Counted from the stretch's first letter, positions 17,784 through 27,386 are shown. The stretch: DNA of 64,000 bases from Chryseobacterium sp. MYb264 (GCF_035974275.1 NZ_CP142422.1:1984001-2048000); one strand, 5' to 3'. Made by a program: numbers and translations. Notes: generated by a model from the sequence alone, not told the origin.

Positions 17784-19430
17784 ATGAAAAAAATAATAGT
17801 AACACTTCTTGTAGCCAGCTCGATCTTCAATTCATGCAGTGACTACCTGGAAGAAGAAAGTTTATCTTATGTTCCTGCAGATGGAACTTATCAGACTGCT
17901 GCAGGATTTCAGATGTTGGTAAATGCCAATTATGCATGGTTGAAAGGCATATATGGCGGAGATCCATGGCTTTTTGTAGCCGGAACCGATATGTATGCCG
18001 AAGGAAGAACCCCCGAACCGGCAGGTCTTAGCCAGTATACCCAGTTGATTCCCGCTTCAGAAGGAGTAGATCAACTGTATACATCGTGTTACCAGCTCAT
18101 TCAGTCGGTCAACAAAACCGTATATTATTCCAGTATAACCGAGCAGGCTTCCAATGTTCCCACTTTGGTGGCAGAGGCGAGATTTTTGAGAGCCAACGCC
18201 TATTTTCTATTGGTTCAAACCTATGGCGGAGTTCCTATCGTTGAGGAGAATTTCACATTACCTACTTTACAGTTTAACAGAAATTCTGCAGAAGAAGTCT
18301 ATACCTATATAATTAAAGAATTGGAAGCATCACTAGCTGCGGTTGGATCTACTGCCTATGCCACCAGCGGAAAAGTAAACAAGAAAGCGGTGAACGACCT
18401 TTTAGCAAAAGTATATTTGACAAGAGGATACGAAAGTTTCGGAGCCAGCACAGACTTTGCGACTGCGGCGACTTATGCGGATGCTGCCATTTCAGGACAA
18501 GGTCTTACGGTTGAACCTTCAAAGCTTTTTTATCCCGGAAATGAATTGAATGCAGAAACGATTTTCTCGGTGCAATATGATTTTAATTCAACCACTACCT
18601 CTCCTACTACACTCGGAAATAAGCAGTTTTACTATTTCAGTTCGTATTTAGGAGGTGCTGAAACCAACGGAAGTGCACCGTTGAGAAGTTATAACCTTTG
18701 TCCGACGGCTTACGCTTTAAACCTATTCAAGCAAGGTGATCTAAGATGGGAAGCCACTTTTATGGATGTTGTCTATGAAAAATATTACGACTATTTCAGG
18801 GTTGCTGATAAATCAGATCTGAAAATCAAGCATTTTTATGAGCCGATGTGGTACACTGCCGCTGACAAAACAGCATGGATGACAGCTAATACATCTAAAC
18901 TCGCCACAGGATTTATTTACCATGATAAAGGAACCTATGATGCGGCTTATACTTTGGTTAAGAACTTAGATTACCAAACGATTCCTGTGAAGAAATTTGA
19001 TGATCCGGCTACCACAACTCCGGCAAGTACAGGTCCTGTAAGTACGAGAGATATTATTATTTCCAGATTGGCAGATACTTATCTTATTGCAGCAGAAGCT
19101 TATTTAAAGTCTGGAAACTCGGCGACTGGATTAGCAAGATTAAATGCTGTAAGAGCAAGAGCTGGCGTTGCAGATGCGACTCCTGCAGAATTTAACATCA
19201 ACTATATTCTGGATGAACGTGGCAGAGAAATGCTTGGAGAATACAACCGTTGGTTTGATTTGAAACGCACCGGAACTTTGGTTTCAAGAGCCGTTCAGTA
19301 TAATTATAAAATTACCAGTGCATCAAATTTTAGCGGAAATAATGGTGCTCAGAAAATTTTGAGACCTATTCCTCAAACGGTATTAGATCTCAATCAAAAT
19401 AAAGATTTCCCACAGAATCCTGCTTATTAA
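17784..19430 (+). CDS. SusD/RagB family nutrient-binding outer-membrane lipoprotein
   Basis: Surface lipoprotein that forms the lid of the SusC channel and binds the substrate. 548 residues with a lipoprotein signal peptide (acylated Cys18 in IFNSCSDYLEE) and an alpha-helical TPR-like body. Typical SusD features seen are AEARFLRANAYFLLVQTYGGVPIV near residues 133-156, and the C-terminal ARLNAVRARAG... then ILDERGREMLGEYNRWFDLKRTG. Co-transcribed with the SusC gene just upstream; the pair ends at a strong terminator (19451-19484). Confidence 0.95.
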   Translation: MKKIIVTLLVASSIFNSCSDYLEEESLSYVPADGTYQTAAGFQMLVNANYAWLKGIYGGDPWLFVAGTDMYAEGRTPEPAGLSQYTQLIPASEGVDQLYTSCYQLIQSVNKTVYYSSITEQASNVPTLVAEARFLRANAYFLLVQTYGGVPIVEENFTLPTLQFNRNSAEEVYTYIIKELEASLAAVGSTAYATSGKVNKKAVNDLLAKVYLTRGYESFGASTDFATAATYADAAISGQGLTVEPSKLFYPGNELNAETIFSVQYDFNSTTTSPTTLGNKQFYYFSSYLGGAETNGSAPLRSYNLCPTAYALNLFKQGDLRWEATFMDVVYEKYYDYFRVADKSDLKIKHFYEPMWYTAADKTAWMTANTSKLATGFIYHDKGTYDAAYTLVKNLDYQTIPVKKFDDPATTTPASTGPVSTRDIIISRLADTYLIAAEAYLKSGNSATGLARLNAVRARAGVADATPAEFNINYILDERGREMLGEYNRWFDLKRTGTLVSRAVQYNYKITSASNFSGNNGAQKILRPIPQTVLDLNQNKDFPQNPAY

Positions 19431-19450
19431 AACAGGAATAATATGACAAA

Positions 19451-19484
19451 AAATCCGTCTTCACATTTATGAGACGGATTTTTT
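19451..19484 (+). terminator. Terminator of the SusC/SusD operon
   Basis: Perfect 10-bp stem AAATCCGTCT (19451-19460) / AGACGGATTT (19472-19481) and a T run, 20 bases past the SusD stop. Confidence 0.85.
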
Positions 19485-19650
19485 ATGAATTAAAGGCAAA
19501 AGTAAAAGGTAAAAAGAGCCAGGTTGATGAAATCATTACTTTAAAATAATTCCTTTTAACAAAATAGTAAACAAGAACTATTGATATTAAAGTCATCAAT
19601 TTAAACTTCCCGCTTCAAGTCTCTTTCTTCTAACCTAGTATTTATTTTAT

Positions 19651-20304
19651 TTAAAACTGCATTTCAGGAATTTCTCCTTCGATGATCAGATCTGCTTCTG
19701 TAGATTGAATGATATGTTCCACCGAAACTCCCGGCGCTCTTTCAACAAGCTTAAATCCGGCAGGCGTAACATCTAAAACCGCTAATTCCGTCACTACTCT
19801 TTTCACACAATTCACACCCGTTAAAGGTAGAGTACATTTTTTAAGAATCTTGCTTTCTCCCGCTTTGTTCACGTGCATCATCGCAACGATAATATTTTCT
19901 GCGGAAGCCACCAAATCCATTGCGCCACCCATTCCCTTTACCATTTTACCTGGAATTTTCCAGTTGGCAATATCTCCGTTTTCTGAAACTTCCATCGCTC
20001 CAAGTATTGTTAAATCTACTTTTTGAGCTCTGATCATCCCAAAACTGAAGGCAGAATCGAAGAATGAACCTCCATCCAGGATCGTGATCGTCTGTTTTCC
20101 GGCATTGATGATATCTGCATCTTCTTCCCCTTCGAAAGGAAAAGGTCCCATTCCCAACACTCCGTTTTCACTCTGAAATTCTACGGAAAGATTGTCCGGA
20201 ACGTAGTTGGCCACCAATGTAGGGATCCCGATTCCTAAATTTACATAATACCCGTCTTTTACTTCTCTGGAAATTCTTTGTGCAATTTGTTCTTTAGTTA
20301 ACAT
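19651..20304 (-). CDS. scoB: 3-oxoacid CoA-transferase, subunit B
   Basis: Beta subunit of the heterodimeric enzyme that moves CoA from succinyl-CoA to acetoacetate (or a related 3-oxoacid), in the cytoplasm. 217 residues, usual length. The catalytic glutamate is Glu46 in the SENG motif, and NLGIGIPTLV near the start and GGAMDLV in the middle are typical of the subunit. Its partner subunit A is not next to it: it is at 22336-23037 on the same strand, beyond an opposite-strand ABC exporter gene. Substrate specificity (acetoacetate versus beta-ketoadipate) is not fixed by the sequence. Confidence 0.92.
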   Translation of the reverse strand: MLTKEQIAQRISREVKDGYYVNLGIGIPTLVANYVPDNLSVEFQSENGVLGMGPFPFEGEEDADIINAGKQTITILDGGSFFDSAFSFGMIRAQKVDLTILGAMEVSENGDIANWKIPGKMVKGMGGAMDLVASAENIIVAMMHVNKAGESKILKKCTLPLTGVNCVKRVVTELAVLDVTPAGFKLVERAPGVSVEHIIQSTEADLIIEGEIPEMQF

Positions 20305-20399
20305 AGCTTTATCTTATCCCGCCAAATTAGCCATTTTTTCAGAATTACAAAAAAATTTCTTTTCTTATCCTATGATAAATTTCCCTTTTCAAATTGTTG

Positions 20400-20407
20400 T
20401 AAATTTG
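20400..20407 (+). promoter_or_regulatory. Putative -7 box of the ABC exporter gene
   Basis: TAAATTTG matches the Bacteroidota -7 consensus TAnnTTTG and lies 19 bases before the start codon. I see no clear -33 TTG partner. Confidence 0.35.
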
Positions 20408-20426
20408 TGCACTTTTAATTATACCA

Positions 20427-22229
20427 ATGAAAATTTTACTAAATTATTTAAAACCATATAAATGGCTGATACTGGCATCTCTTCTATTAGCCTCAATCAA
20501 TCAGGTATTTTCGCTGTTTGCGCCTGCCATTACTGGAAATATATTAGACAAACTGGTTACCCATCCTAATTTTTTCGATAAAGAGAAAACCCTTCCGAGA
20601 ACTATGACGGAATATCTGAACGGAACTGATCTTTATCACGGTGTATTTTATTTTTTAGGATTATTGATTGGAACTGCAATGATCAGCCGGATTGCCAAAG
20701 CCTTTCAGGATTATGTAGTGAATGTGATCATCCAGAAATTTGGAGCAAAGATCTTTACGGATGGTTTAAAACATTCCATGAGACTGCCTTTCCAGGAATT
20801 TGAAGACCAGAGAAGTGGCGAAACGCTTTCAATTTTAACAAAAGTTCGTGAAGATTCGGTGAAATTTATTAATAATTTCATCAATGTATTTTTCGGAATT
20901 TTGGTGAGTATTATTTTCGTTTCGGTGTATGCCATCCGTCTGCATTGGACGATCATGCCTGTGTATGTGGTCGGGATTATCTTTATCGCCGTGGTCACCA
21001 ATTTATTAAGCAAAAGAATTAAAAATATCCAGAAAAGTATTGTTACAGAAACAACAAACTTAGCCGGAAGCACTACAGAAAGCCTTAGAAATATTGAAAT
21101 TGTAAAGAGTTTAGGACTGACCAATCAGGAAGTTGAACGTCTGAATAACAATACGTATAAAATCTTGAATTTAGAATTAAGGAAAGTAAAAAGCATCCGT
21201 TCTTTAAGCTTTGTACAGGGAACCTTGGTTAATTTTTTACAGCAAACCATAACGTTTACTTTATTATTATTAATCTTTAAAAACATTGTAACGCCGGGAC
21301 AGTATTTATCATTAATGTTTTACGGGTTCTTCATCTTCGGACCTATGCAGGAAATTGGAAATATTATCATTTCTTATCGTGAAGCACAGGCTTCGTTGAA
21401 TAATTTCGATCGCGTGATGAAAAAAGAAGTGGAACCCAAACCTTTAACTCCAAAAAAAATTGGTGCTATTGAAGATCTGAAATTCCAAAGTGTTTCTTTT
21501 CAGCATCAAAGCGCTCATTATAAAGCCATCAACTCGATTTCATTTGATGTAAAAAATGGAGAAACCATTGCTTTTGTTGGCCCCAGTGGTTCAGGAAAAA
21601 GTACTTTGGTGAAATTGCTTGTCGGTTTATACAGACCTCAAGATGGAGCCATTCTTTATAATAATATTGATGGAAAAGAATTTGATTTTGATGAATTAAG
21701 AAACCAAATCGGATTTGTAACCCAAGATACTCAGTTGTTTGCAGGAACGATCCGAGAAAACCTTTTATTTGTCAATCCATCAGCCACGGAGGAAGATTTA
21801 CAATTAGCCTTAAAAAAATCAAGCTGTACGGCACTTTTAGAACGTGCCGAAAACGGAATTGAAACCGTAATCGGAGAAGGCGGACTAAAATTAAGCGGTG
21901 GTGAAAAACAAAGAATTGCCATTGCCCGAGCTTTATTAAGAAAACCGCATTTATTGATCTTTGATGAAGCAACCTCTGCCTTAGACAGTATTACTGAGGA
22001 AGAAATTACTATGACGATTAAGGAAGTTTCTAAAGAAAAAGAACAAATTACAGTGCTTATTGCGCACCGATTAAGTACAATTATGCATGCCGACAGAATT
22101 TATGTTCTGGAACGCGGACAAATTGTGGAAACGGGATCACATTTAAAGTTAATTGAAGAAAAAGGATTGTATTATGCCATGTGGAGACAGCAAATTGGAG
22201 AAAGGAAAATTGCTGAAACACTTATTTAA
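20427..22229 (+). CDS. ABC exporter (fused permease and ATPase)
   Basis: Half-transporter of 600 residues working as a homodimer in the inner membrane. The transmembrane domain (~1-325) has six hydrophobic helices; the nucleotide-binding domain (~345-580) has Walker A GPSGSGKST (385-393), signature LSGGE (489-493), Walker B LLIFDEATSALD with Asp513-Glu514, and the switch His547. It belongs to the MsbA/lipid- or multidrug-exporter class; substrate unknown. It is odd in sitting between the two CoA-transferase subunit genes on the opposite strand. Terminated by the hairpin at 22284-22315. Confidence 0.93.
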   Translation: MKILLNYLKPYKWLILASLLLASINQVFSLFAPAITGNILDKLVTHPNFFDKEKTLPRTMTEYLNGTDLYHGVFYFLGLLIGTAMISRIAKAFQDYVVNVIIQKFGAKIFTDGLKHSMRLPFQEFEDQRSGETLSILTKVREDSVKFINNFINVFFGILVSIIFVSVYAIRLHWTIMPVYVVGIIFIAVVTNLLSKRIKNIQKSIVTETTNLAGSTTESLRNIEIVKSLGLTNQEVERLNNNTYKILNLELRKVKSIRSLSFVQGTLVNFLQQTITFTLLLLIFKNIVTPGQYLSLMFYGFFIFGPMQEIGNIIISYREAQASLNNFDRVMKKEVEPKPLTPKKIGAIEDLKFQSVSFQHQSAHYKAINSISFDVKNGETIAFVGPSGSGKSTLVKLLVGLYRPQDGAILYNNIDGKEFDFDELRNQIGFVTQDTQLFAGTIRENLLFVNPSATEEDLQLALKKSSCTALLERAENGIETVIGEGGLKLSGGEKQRIAIARALLRKPHLLIFDEATSALDSITEEEITMTIKEVSKEKEQITVLIAHRLSTIMHADRIYVLERGQIVETGSHLKLIEEKGLYYAMWRQQIGERKIAETLI

Positions 22230-22283
22230 AAGGATGGAAGTTAGATGATGGAAGCTGGAGGCTTTTATGATTGATAATAAAAT

Positions 22284-22315
22284 TACCCCGAAAGTTGATT
22301 TCGGGGTATTATTTT
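22284..22315. terminator. Bidirectional terminator between ABC exporter and scoA
   Basis: Perfect 10-bp stem TACCCCGAAA (22284-22293) / TTTCGGGGTA (22299-22308) with a 5-base loop, with a T-rich run on the plus-strand side and A/T-rich flanks on the other. It lies between two convergent genes and could serve both. Confidence 0.8.
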
Positions 22316-22335
22316 TTAAGAAACTTATGAAAAAA

Positions 22336-23037
22336 TTAATCTTTTTTTCTAACCGTTCTCTGTTCAATTCTTTTTTCAAATTTTTCTCCCTGAAAAATTC
22401 TTTGGATCATAATTCCCGGAATGTGAATTTGGTTAGGATCTAATTCTCCCGGTTCTACCAATTCCTCAACTTCCGCAACGGTAATTTTTCCTGCTCCAGC
22501 CATCGGATGATTGAAATTTCTTGCCGACCCTTTGAAGATCAGATTTCCGGCATGATCGCCCTTCCAAGCTTTTACGATTGCATAATCTGCTTCGTAAGCG
22601 TGTTCTAAAATATGAGGTTTTCCTTTAAAATCTTTTACTTCTTTCCCTTCCGCCACTTCAGTTCCGAAACCTGCAGGTGTATAAAACGCAGGAATTCCCG
22701 CCTGTGCCGCTCTGCATTTTTCTGCTAAAGTTCCCTGTGGAGTCAGTTCAACTTCCAATTCTCCCGAAAGCATCTGTCTTTCAAACTCAGCATTTTCTCC
22801 CACATAAGAAGAAATCATCTTCTTGATCTGTCTTTTGTGAAGCAATAAACCCAACCCGAAATCATCCACTCCTGCATTGTTTGAGATACACGTAAGATCT
22901 TTCACATCGCTCTCTACCAAAGCATTGATTGAATTTTCGGGAATACCGCAAAGTCCAAATCCGCCCAACATCAACGTCATTCCATCCTGAATTCCTTCGA
23001 TGGCTTCCTTTGCATTTTTTACTCTTTTATCTATCAT
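22336..23037 (-). CDS. scoA: 3-oxoacid CoA-transferase, subunit A
   Basis: Alpha subunit of the heterodimeric CoA-transferase. 233 residues, full length. Motifs typical of subunit A are [16 protein letters not shown] (~19-34), [15 protein letters not shown] (~52-66), and [31 protein letters not shown] spread over ~102-132. Together with subunit B (19651-20304) it would interconvert succinyl-CoA plus acetoacetate with acetoacetyl-CoA plus succinate, feeding ketone-body or amino-acid carbon into the TCA cycle. Its start at 23037 faces a 340-base gap with no gene. Confidence 0.92.
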   Translation of the reverse strand: MIDKRVKNAKEAIEGIQDGMTLMLGGFGLCGIPENSINALVESDVKDLTCISNNAGVDDFGLGLLLHKRQIKKMISSYVGENAEFERQMLSGELEVELTPQGTLAEKCRAAQAGIPAFYTPAGFGTEVAEGKEVKDFKGKPHILEHAYEADYAIVKAWKGDHAGNLIFKGSARNFNHPMAGAGKITVAEVEELVEPGELDPNQIHIPGIMIQRIFQGEKFEKRIEQRTVRKKD

Positions 23038-23377
23038 GAAATATTAGATTTTCTGTTGGCTTAAATTTAATAATTTTTCTCATATATCTGATATTTCACA
23101 AGTCGACCCGTAAAAACAGCAACGTAAATTTCTTAGTGGTTAGATTTTTATGGCAATAGAATAAAGGCATGATGGAGCTATACAACTCAGGCCGTAAGTC
23201 GTTTGCTCATTAAAAATGCCAGATCAGTAAATCACGAATGTATAAGTTTGTGCCAGATCTCTGTATTTTTTGGTGATTATCATCTAACTTTTTATACATT
23301 TGGTAATCATAGATCATGCTCCCTCCTCCCTTGGGCATAGAGAGCATAAAAATTAACCCTCATTAATTAATAAACAA
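23038..23377. other. Divergent gene-free region between scoA and the DoxX gene
   Basis: About 340 bases between two divergently transcribed genes, so it should hold both promoters. I see no open frame, RNA gene or clear repeat, and no convincing -33/-7 pair. Confidence 0.4.
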
Positions 23378-23869
23378 ATGAAACAGGAAAATTTCAACAA
23401 AATCGGAGATGCATTTTATGTACTCTGCAGACTATCCATTGGTCTCTTCTTCTTTCTTACCGGATTTAACAAACTCTTTCACCCGGTATTTCAGGGATAC
23501 ATGTTAAAGACAATAACCAGTTTGGGATTCAGCAATCCACAGTTCATGGCTCATTTTGTTGCCGCCAACGAAATGGTCTGGGGACTTTTATTACTGATTG
23601 GTCTCTTCACGCGATTCAGCTCCTTAGCTCTTATTGTGATTATACTGGTAGCCTTGGTAACCAAAGATATACATACCATCCCTACCGAGCTCATTCCCAT
23701 AGATCCCAAGATCGGAACACATCCTATTGAAGGCTATACATGGCTGACTTATTTCTTTTATTTGCCGCAGGTTCTCTACCTTATGCTGCTTGGACTGTTT
23801 GCACTATATGGATATAAAGCTTTAGGAATAGATCATCTTTTAAAAAAGAAAAAGAATTTATACAAATAA
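23378..23869 (+). CDS. DoxX family membrane protein
   Basis: A 163-residue inner-membrane protein with four hydrophobic segments. The first (LSIGLFFFLTGFNKLFHP) and the ANEMVWGLLLLIGLFTRFSSLAL segment match the DoxX-like pattern. Family members are linked loosely to quinone/thiosulfate redox or membrane stress; no catalytic motif is visible here. It is followed by its own terminator (23873-23903), then by a second, unrelated-in-length DoxX-like gene at 23986. Confidence 0.75.
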   Translation: MKQENFNKIGDAFYVLCRLSIGLFFFLTGFNKLFHPVFQGYMLKTITSLGFSNPQFMAHFVAANEMVWGLLLLIGLFTRFSSLALIVIILVALVTKDIHTIPTELIPIDPKIGTHPIEGYTWLTYFFYLPQVLYLMLLGLFALYGYKALGIDHLLKKKKNLYK

Positions 23870-23872
23870 ATC

Positions 23873-23903
23873 AAAAGCGGGAAAAAATTCTCGCTTTTCT
23901 TAT
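23873..23903 (+). terminator. Terminator of the DoxX gene
   Basis: AAAAGCG (23873-23879) pairs with CGCTTTT (23892-23898), extended inward by GGAA/TTCT pairing with a small A-rich loop; starts 3 bases after the stop codon. Confidence 0.75.
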
Positions 23904-23985
23904 TTTTAATTGAATTAAATGAAAATATTTTTCGTGGTCTGATTTTGGTTGATTTTGAAAGAATACCATCACAAATATTTACATT

Positions 23986-24363
23986 ATGGAAACGAAAGAC
24001 ATTTCAAGAATTGCTCTTGGAGCATTTTTAATTAGCGCAGGAATCGGTCATTTAACATTCGCAAGAAAAGAATTTCAGGCTCAGGTTCCGGATTGGGTTC
24101 CTCTGAAAAAAGACGATACCGTTGTCTATTCCGGATTTGCTGAAATTGCATTGGGAGCAGCGGTAATTCTTACTCCTGAAAAATATAGAAAAACAATGGG
24201 ACAGGTAGTTGCCGGATTTTTTGCCGCCGTTCTTCCCGGAAATATTGCTCAGTATAAAAACAGAAGAGATTCTTTTGGATTAAATACCGATAACGCAAGA
24301 TTTGCAAGGCTTTTTATGCAGGCTCCTTTGATTGCCTGGGCGCTGAAATCGACTGATAAATAA
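23986..24363 (+). CDS. DoxX-like small membrane protein (COG4270-type)
   Basis: A 125-residue membrane protein with hydrophobic segments at about 8-24, 45-62, 70-88 and 107-120. The RFARLFMQAPLIAWAL end and VLPGNIAQYKNRRD stretch resemble the predicted membrane protein group COG4270, related to DoxX. Function unknown. Separate transcription unit: a terminator lies between it and the preceding DoxX gene and another directly follows it (24367-24403). Confidence 0.6.
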   Translation: METKDISRIALGAFLISAGIGHLTFARKEFQAQVPDWVPLKKDDTVVYSGFAEIALGAAVILTPEKYRKTMGQVVAGFFAAVLPGNIAQYKNRRDSFGLNTDNARFARLFMQAPLIAWALKSTDK

Positions 24364-24366
24364 TAT

Positions 24367-24403
24367 AAAATCGGGAAAATTAACAACTTTCCCGATTTTT
24401 ATT
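24367..24403. terminator. Bidirectional terminator
   Basis: Perfect 12-bp stem AAAATCGGGAAA (24367-24378) / TTTCCCGATTTT (24388-24399) with T and A runs on either side, between the small membrane protein gene and the convergent metallophosphatase gene. Confidence 0.85.
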
Positions 24404-24427
24404 TTGAAAATATTTAAAGTGAAAATT

Positions 24428-27169
24428 TTACTGAATAATCAATTTTAAAGTAAATAATTTTCTTGAATGAACTTTCACGAAATAAACACCTTTCGGAAGG
24501 TTTTCATTTACCAAAGAAAATCGTTGATTCTGCACATTTTCAGACTTATATAGAAGAGCTCCGTTAGCAGAAAGTAGTTCTATCTTTTCAATTGGATAAT
24601 CACTTTTTATAAATGTTGGCTGTCCCGGTTTTGTCGGATTTGGATATAAAACAACCGCTTTTTCATTAGGATTTTTTGTTTCATCCGTTCCTAAAGTTGC
24701 TTCCTGTACCTGAAACTGAACTCGATTTGAAACCTCAGTATAAGAATCATTGGTGAACATTACCATATAATAATTTCCGGGAGTTGTAGGCAATGCTGTT
24801 CCGTTGATATTTTTCGTTCCCTGAGCAATTCCGTCAAAATAAGTGTAAGACACAAAATTATCATCCGGCGTTTGAATATTTTGAGGATAAATTCCTAACC
24901 AATCTTTGATAATTCCTGGAGAATCCGTCCAAGAAGCGGTAATATTTTCACCTAATGTATACACCGGTTTGTTTGTCCAAAGTTCCGTAACAATGTCACC
25001 AACTTTAAAGAAAACCTTCTCTCCTACTGTCGTGTAGCCATCTTCAAGAAAATACTGAGCATAATAATAGCCTTTCGGAAGCCCTGTAAAATTCAATGTT
25101 CCTGAAGCTGTTGTTACATAACTCCACTTTATAGAAGGTGTCGGGCCGGGAACCTGTCCCATTTTGTAAATTCCGATCCAGTCTTTGGTTAAATTCGGAC
25201 CGTTGTTAAAATTCACAATTACGTTTCCGCCGACAGGATAAGTATCTGCAGAAGTATTCAGCACCACTTTTGGTCCTACATAAAAGTTCTTTCTGGCTGT
25301 AATTTCGGTGTAACCGTTGTTCGCAAAAAATCCTGCAAAATACTGACCTTTAGCTGAAATTCCATTTGGGAAAGTAGTTGTTCCGGCAGTTTGTCCGTTG
25401 GTATAAAGATAAGTTTGTGATGTTACCGAAGCTGGATTCTGACCTTTTTTATAAATTCCGATCCAATCCTGCTGATTTCCGGGACCGTCTGTAAATGTGG
25501 CAACAATCGGTTCATTTTGAGTATATTCTGTTTTGCTTAAATTGAAAGTAGGATTGGAAACCACACTTCCCGTTACTTCAAATTGTTTTGCATCACTCCA
25601 ATCGCTCCATTCTAAATTTCTGTCTCTGTAACGAACTTTCACATAATAAACTCCGTTTGTGATTGAGTTGGAAGCAATCGTAGCTTTGGTAATATCAATT
25701 CCGGCATTTAGATTTTTAGTAATATCGGGCGTACCATTACCATCTTTTCCGAACCAGTTTTCGTAATCTCTGTAAAATTCTTTTTCAACAACTGAAAAAT
25801 CAGCAGCTTTACTGATTAAAAACTGTGTAGTATTTAATAATTCTGAATTTGTTGTGGTAAAAGTGCTTCCATTTAAGGTTAAAGGTAATGTAATCGGAGC
25901 TGAAAAAGTATTTGTAATGGAAGGTTTCGCTGGTTTTGGCTGATTTTTATATCGATGAAAAGTATCAACCAATTCATTATATTTTTTATGATAAACACCA
26001 CCAATAGAATAGCTTTCAATATCAACTTTTCCCGTGTTTACATCTACTTCAACGATTTGGTACGTCCAATCCGTCAGTGTTTTCTGAACATCATCAAAAT
26101 CCTGCTCATTAGACATTCCCCAATATTGATCCCACGCAACTCCACCGGAAATAATCTGGTAATTCGGAGAATCTTTCAACTGACCTCTGTGATATAAATG
26201 GTGATGCGCCCCAACGTGCATTAAATATTTATTAGAAGTCGTTAACAGAGGAACCGCCGTATTCCTTACCCACGTTGAGATATCCCCTACATATTGTTCC
26301 GCCTGATAAGGTCTGTGGCTTAAAGAAATGATCCAGTCTACCGTAGGATCGTTGTTTGCTTCATTCAAAATTTGCTGAAGCCAGGTTTGTTGAGCCGAAC
26401 CTGTATGTTCTGAACTTAAACTTACAAATAAAACATTTCCAGCCTGTTGAGCATAATAATTCTCATTTCCTGAAGAAATATTTTTGTATTTAATTTCATC
26501 AATATAAAAATGAGCATAGTAAGAGTTCATTCCTAAAGTACCATACGTTTCATGATTCCCCACCGTTGTCTGGATCGGAAGATAAGGTGAAAGTTTAATA
26601 TTCTTTTTAAAGTGAACATTTTCATAATGATCCAATGTTCCCACATCTACCTGATCTCCAACCATAAACGTTAGTGCAATATTATCAGAAGGATCAGAAT
26701 CTACCCCGAATTTTTCCTTTAATTTTTTATAAGCATTCAATGTTAAAGTATCATATCTTGGCTCCGCCTTGATTTGATTATCTCCCATGATCAGAAAACG
26801 GATTTTTCCATCAGCCGTCACTGGCTGTCCGGGCAAAGGAAGCGTTCTGAAATTATAAACTGCAGATTCACTGGTTCCTGTTTTTATTTTATAGTAATAT
26901 TTTGTGTTGGGCTGAAGATTGGTAACTTTTGCCGTGTGGTAATAATAATTGTTATTGTACCCTGTATCTGAAAAAATGTTGGTAGTTCCCGTTACCGTAA
27001 CGTTCAGATTATTAGCAGAAGTTCCGTAGGTAACCGTAGTTTCATTATTTGAAGAAGTCTTCCAGTTCACGATCATGGAATTCGGTGTGGGATTTTGTAA
27101 ATAAGGATACAAAACCTGCCCAAATGCCATCTGGACGGCAAAAAAGAAAAAGAAGAAATAGTGTTTCAT
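24428..27169 (-). CDS. Secreted metallophosphatase with three DW(I/L)GIY modules and a T9SS sorting domain
   Basis: 913 residues. After a signal peptide (~1-17) comes a purple-acid-phosphatase-like fibronectin III domain (~20-110), then a calcineurin-like metallophosphoesterase (~120-380) with metal-ligand motifs GDN (129-131), GDQVD (171-175), GNHE (204-207) and HVGAHHH (318-324). A fibronectin-like linker (~410-530) is followed by three ~95-residue repeats carrying DWIGIY (568-573), DWIGIY (663-668) and DWLGIY (756-761), each ending in a hydrophobic-rich FxxxxYT motif. The last ~75 residues (YPNPTKPGQ ... GVYFVKV ... KLIIQ) are a type A sorting domain for the type IX secretion system, so it is placed at the cell surface or released. 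Substrate is an unknown phosphoester. Confidence 0.88.
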   Translation of the reverse strand: MKHYFFFFFFAVQMAFGQVLYPYLQNPTPNSMIVNWKTSSNNETTVTYGTSANNLNVTVTGTTNIFSDTGYNNNYYYHTAKVTNLQPNTKYYYKIKTGTSESAVYNFRTLPLPGQPVTADGKIRFLIMGDNQIKAEPRYDTLTLNAYKKLKEKFGVDSDPSDNIALTFMVGDQVDVGTLDHYENVHFKKNIKLSPYLPIQTTVGNHETYGTLGMNSYYAHFYIDEIKYKNISSGNENYYAQQAGNVLFVSLSSEHTGSAQQTWLQQILNEANNDPTVDWIISLSHRPYQAEQYVGDISTWVRNTAVPLLTTSNKYLMHVGAHHHLYHRGQLKDSPNYQIISGGVAWDQYWGMSNEQDFDDVQKTLTDWTYQIVEVDVNTGKVDIESYSIGGVYHKKYNELVDTFHRYKNQPKPAKPSITNTFSAPITLPLTLNGSTFTTTNSELLNTTQFLISKAADFSVVEKEFYRDYENWFGKDGNGTPDITKNLNAGIDITKATIASNSITNGVYYVKVRYRDRNLEWSDWSDAKQFEVTGSVVSNPTFNLSKTEYTQNEPIVATFTDGPGNQQDWIGIYKKGQNPASVTSQTYLYTNGQTAGTTTFPNGISAKGQYFAGFFANNGYTEITARKNFYVGPKVVLNTSADTYPVGGNVIVNFNNGPNLTKDWIGIYKMGQVPGPTPSIKWSYVTTASGTLNFTGLPKGYYYAQYFLEDGYTTVGEKVFFKVGDIVTELWTNKPVYTLGENITASWTDSPGIIKDWLGIYPQNIQTPDDNFVSYTYFDGIAQGTKNINGTALPTTPGNYYMVMFTNDSYTEVSNRVQFQVQEATLGTDETKNPNEKAVVLYPNPTKPGQPTFIKSDYPIEKIELLSANGALLYKSENVQNQRFSLVNENLPKGVYFVKVHSRKLFTLKLIIQ

Positions 27170-27246
27170 AAAAATTTCAGTTTAAATGTGTGTAAAGTTT
27201 TTAAATCATTTATTTTTAAATGATTAGAGCTGATTTTATTTTCGGG

Positions 27247-27254
27247 CAAAAGTA
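27247..27254 (-). promoter_or_regulatory. Putative -7 box of the metallophosphatase gene
   Basis: TACTTTTG on the minus strand fits TAnnTTTG and lies ~78 bases before the start codon. Two sequences related to the palindrome TGTAAAGTTTACA flank it (27191-27203 and 27264-27276). Confidence 0.3.
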
Positions 27255-27353
27255 GAACTCTCATGTAAACTTTATCTGATGGGAACTTCAAGGAAGTGTT
27301 AATTTTTCCACTGAAAATCAGTATGAAATTTTATAAGATTTAATAATAATTTG

Positions 27354-27386
27354 TTTGGAATATTCAAAAAATGTTGTGTATATTTG
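27354..27386 (+). promoter_or_regulatory. rplS promoter
   Basis: TTTG (27354-27357) and TATATTTG (27379-27386) separated by 21 bases fit the Bacteroidota sigma-70-type consensus (TTTG, then TAnnTTTG). The predicted transcript would have a ~65-base leader before rplS. Confidence 0.6.
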
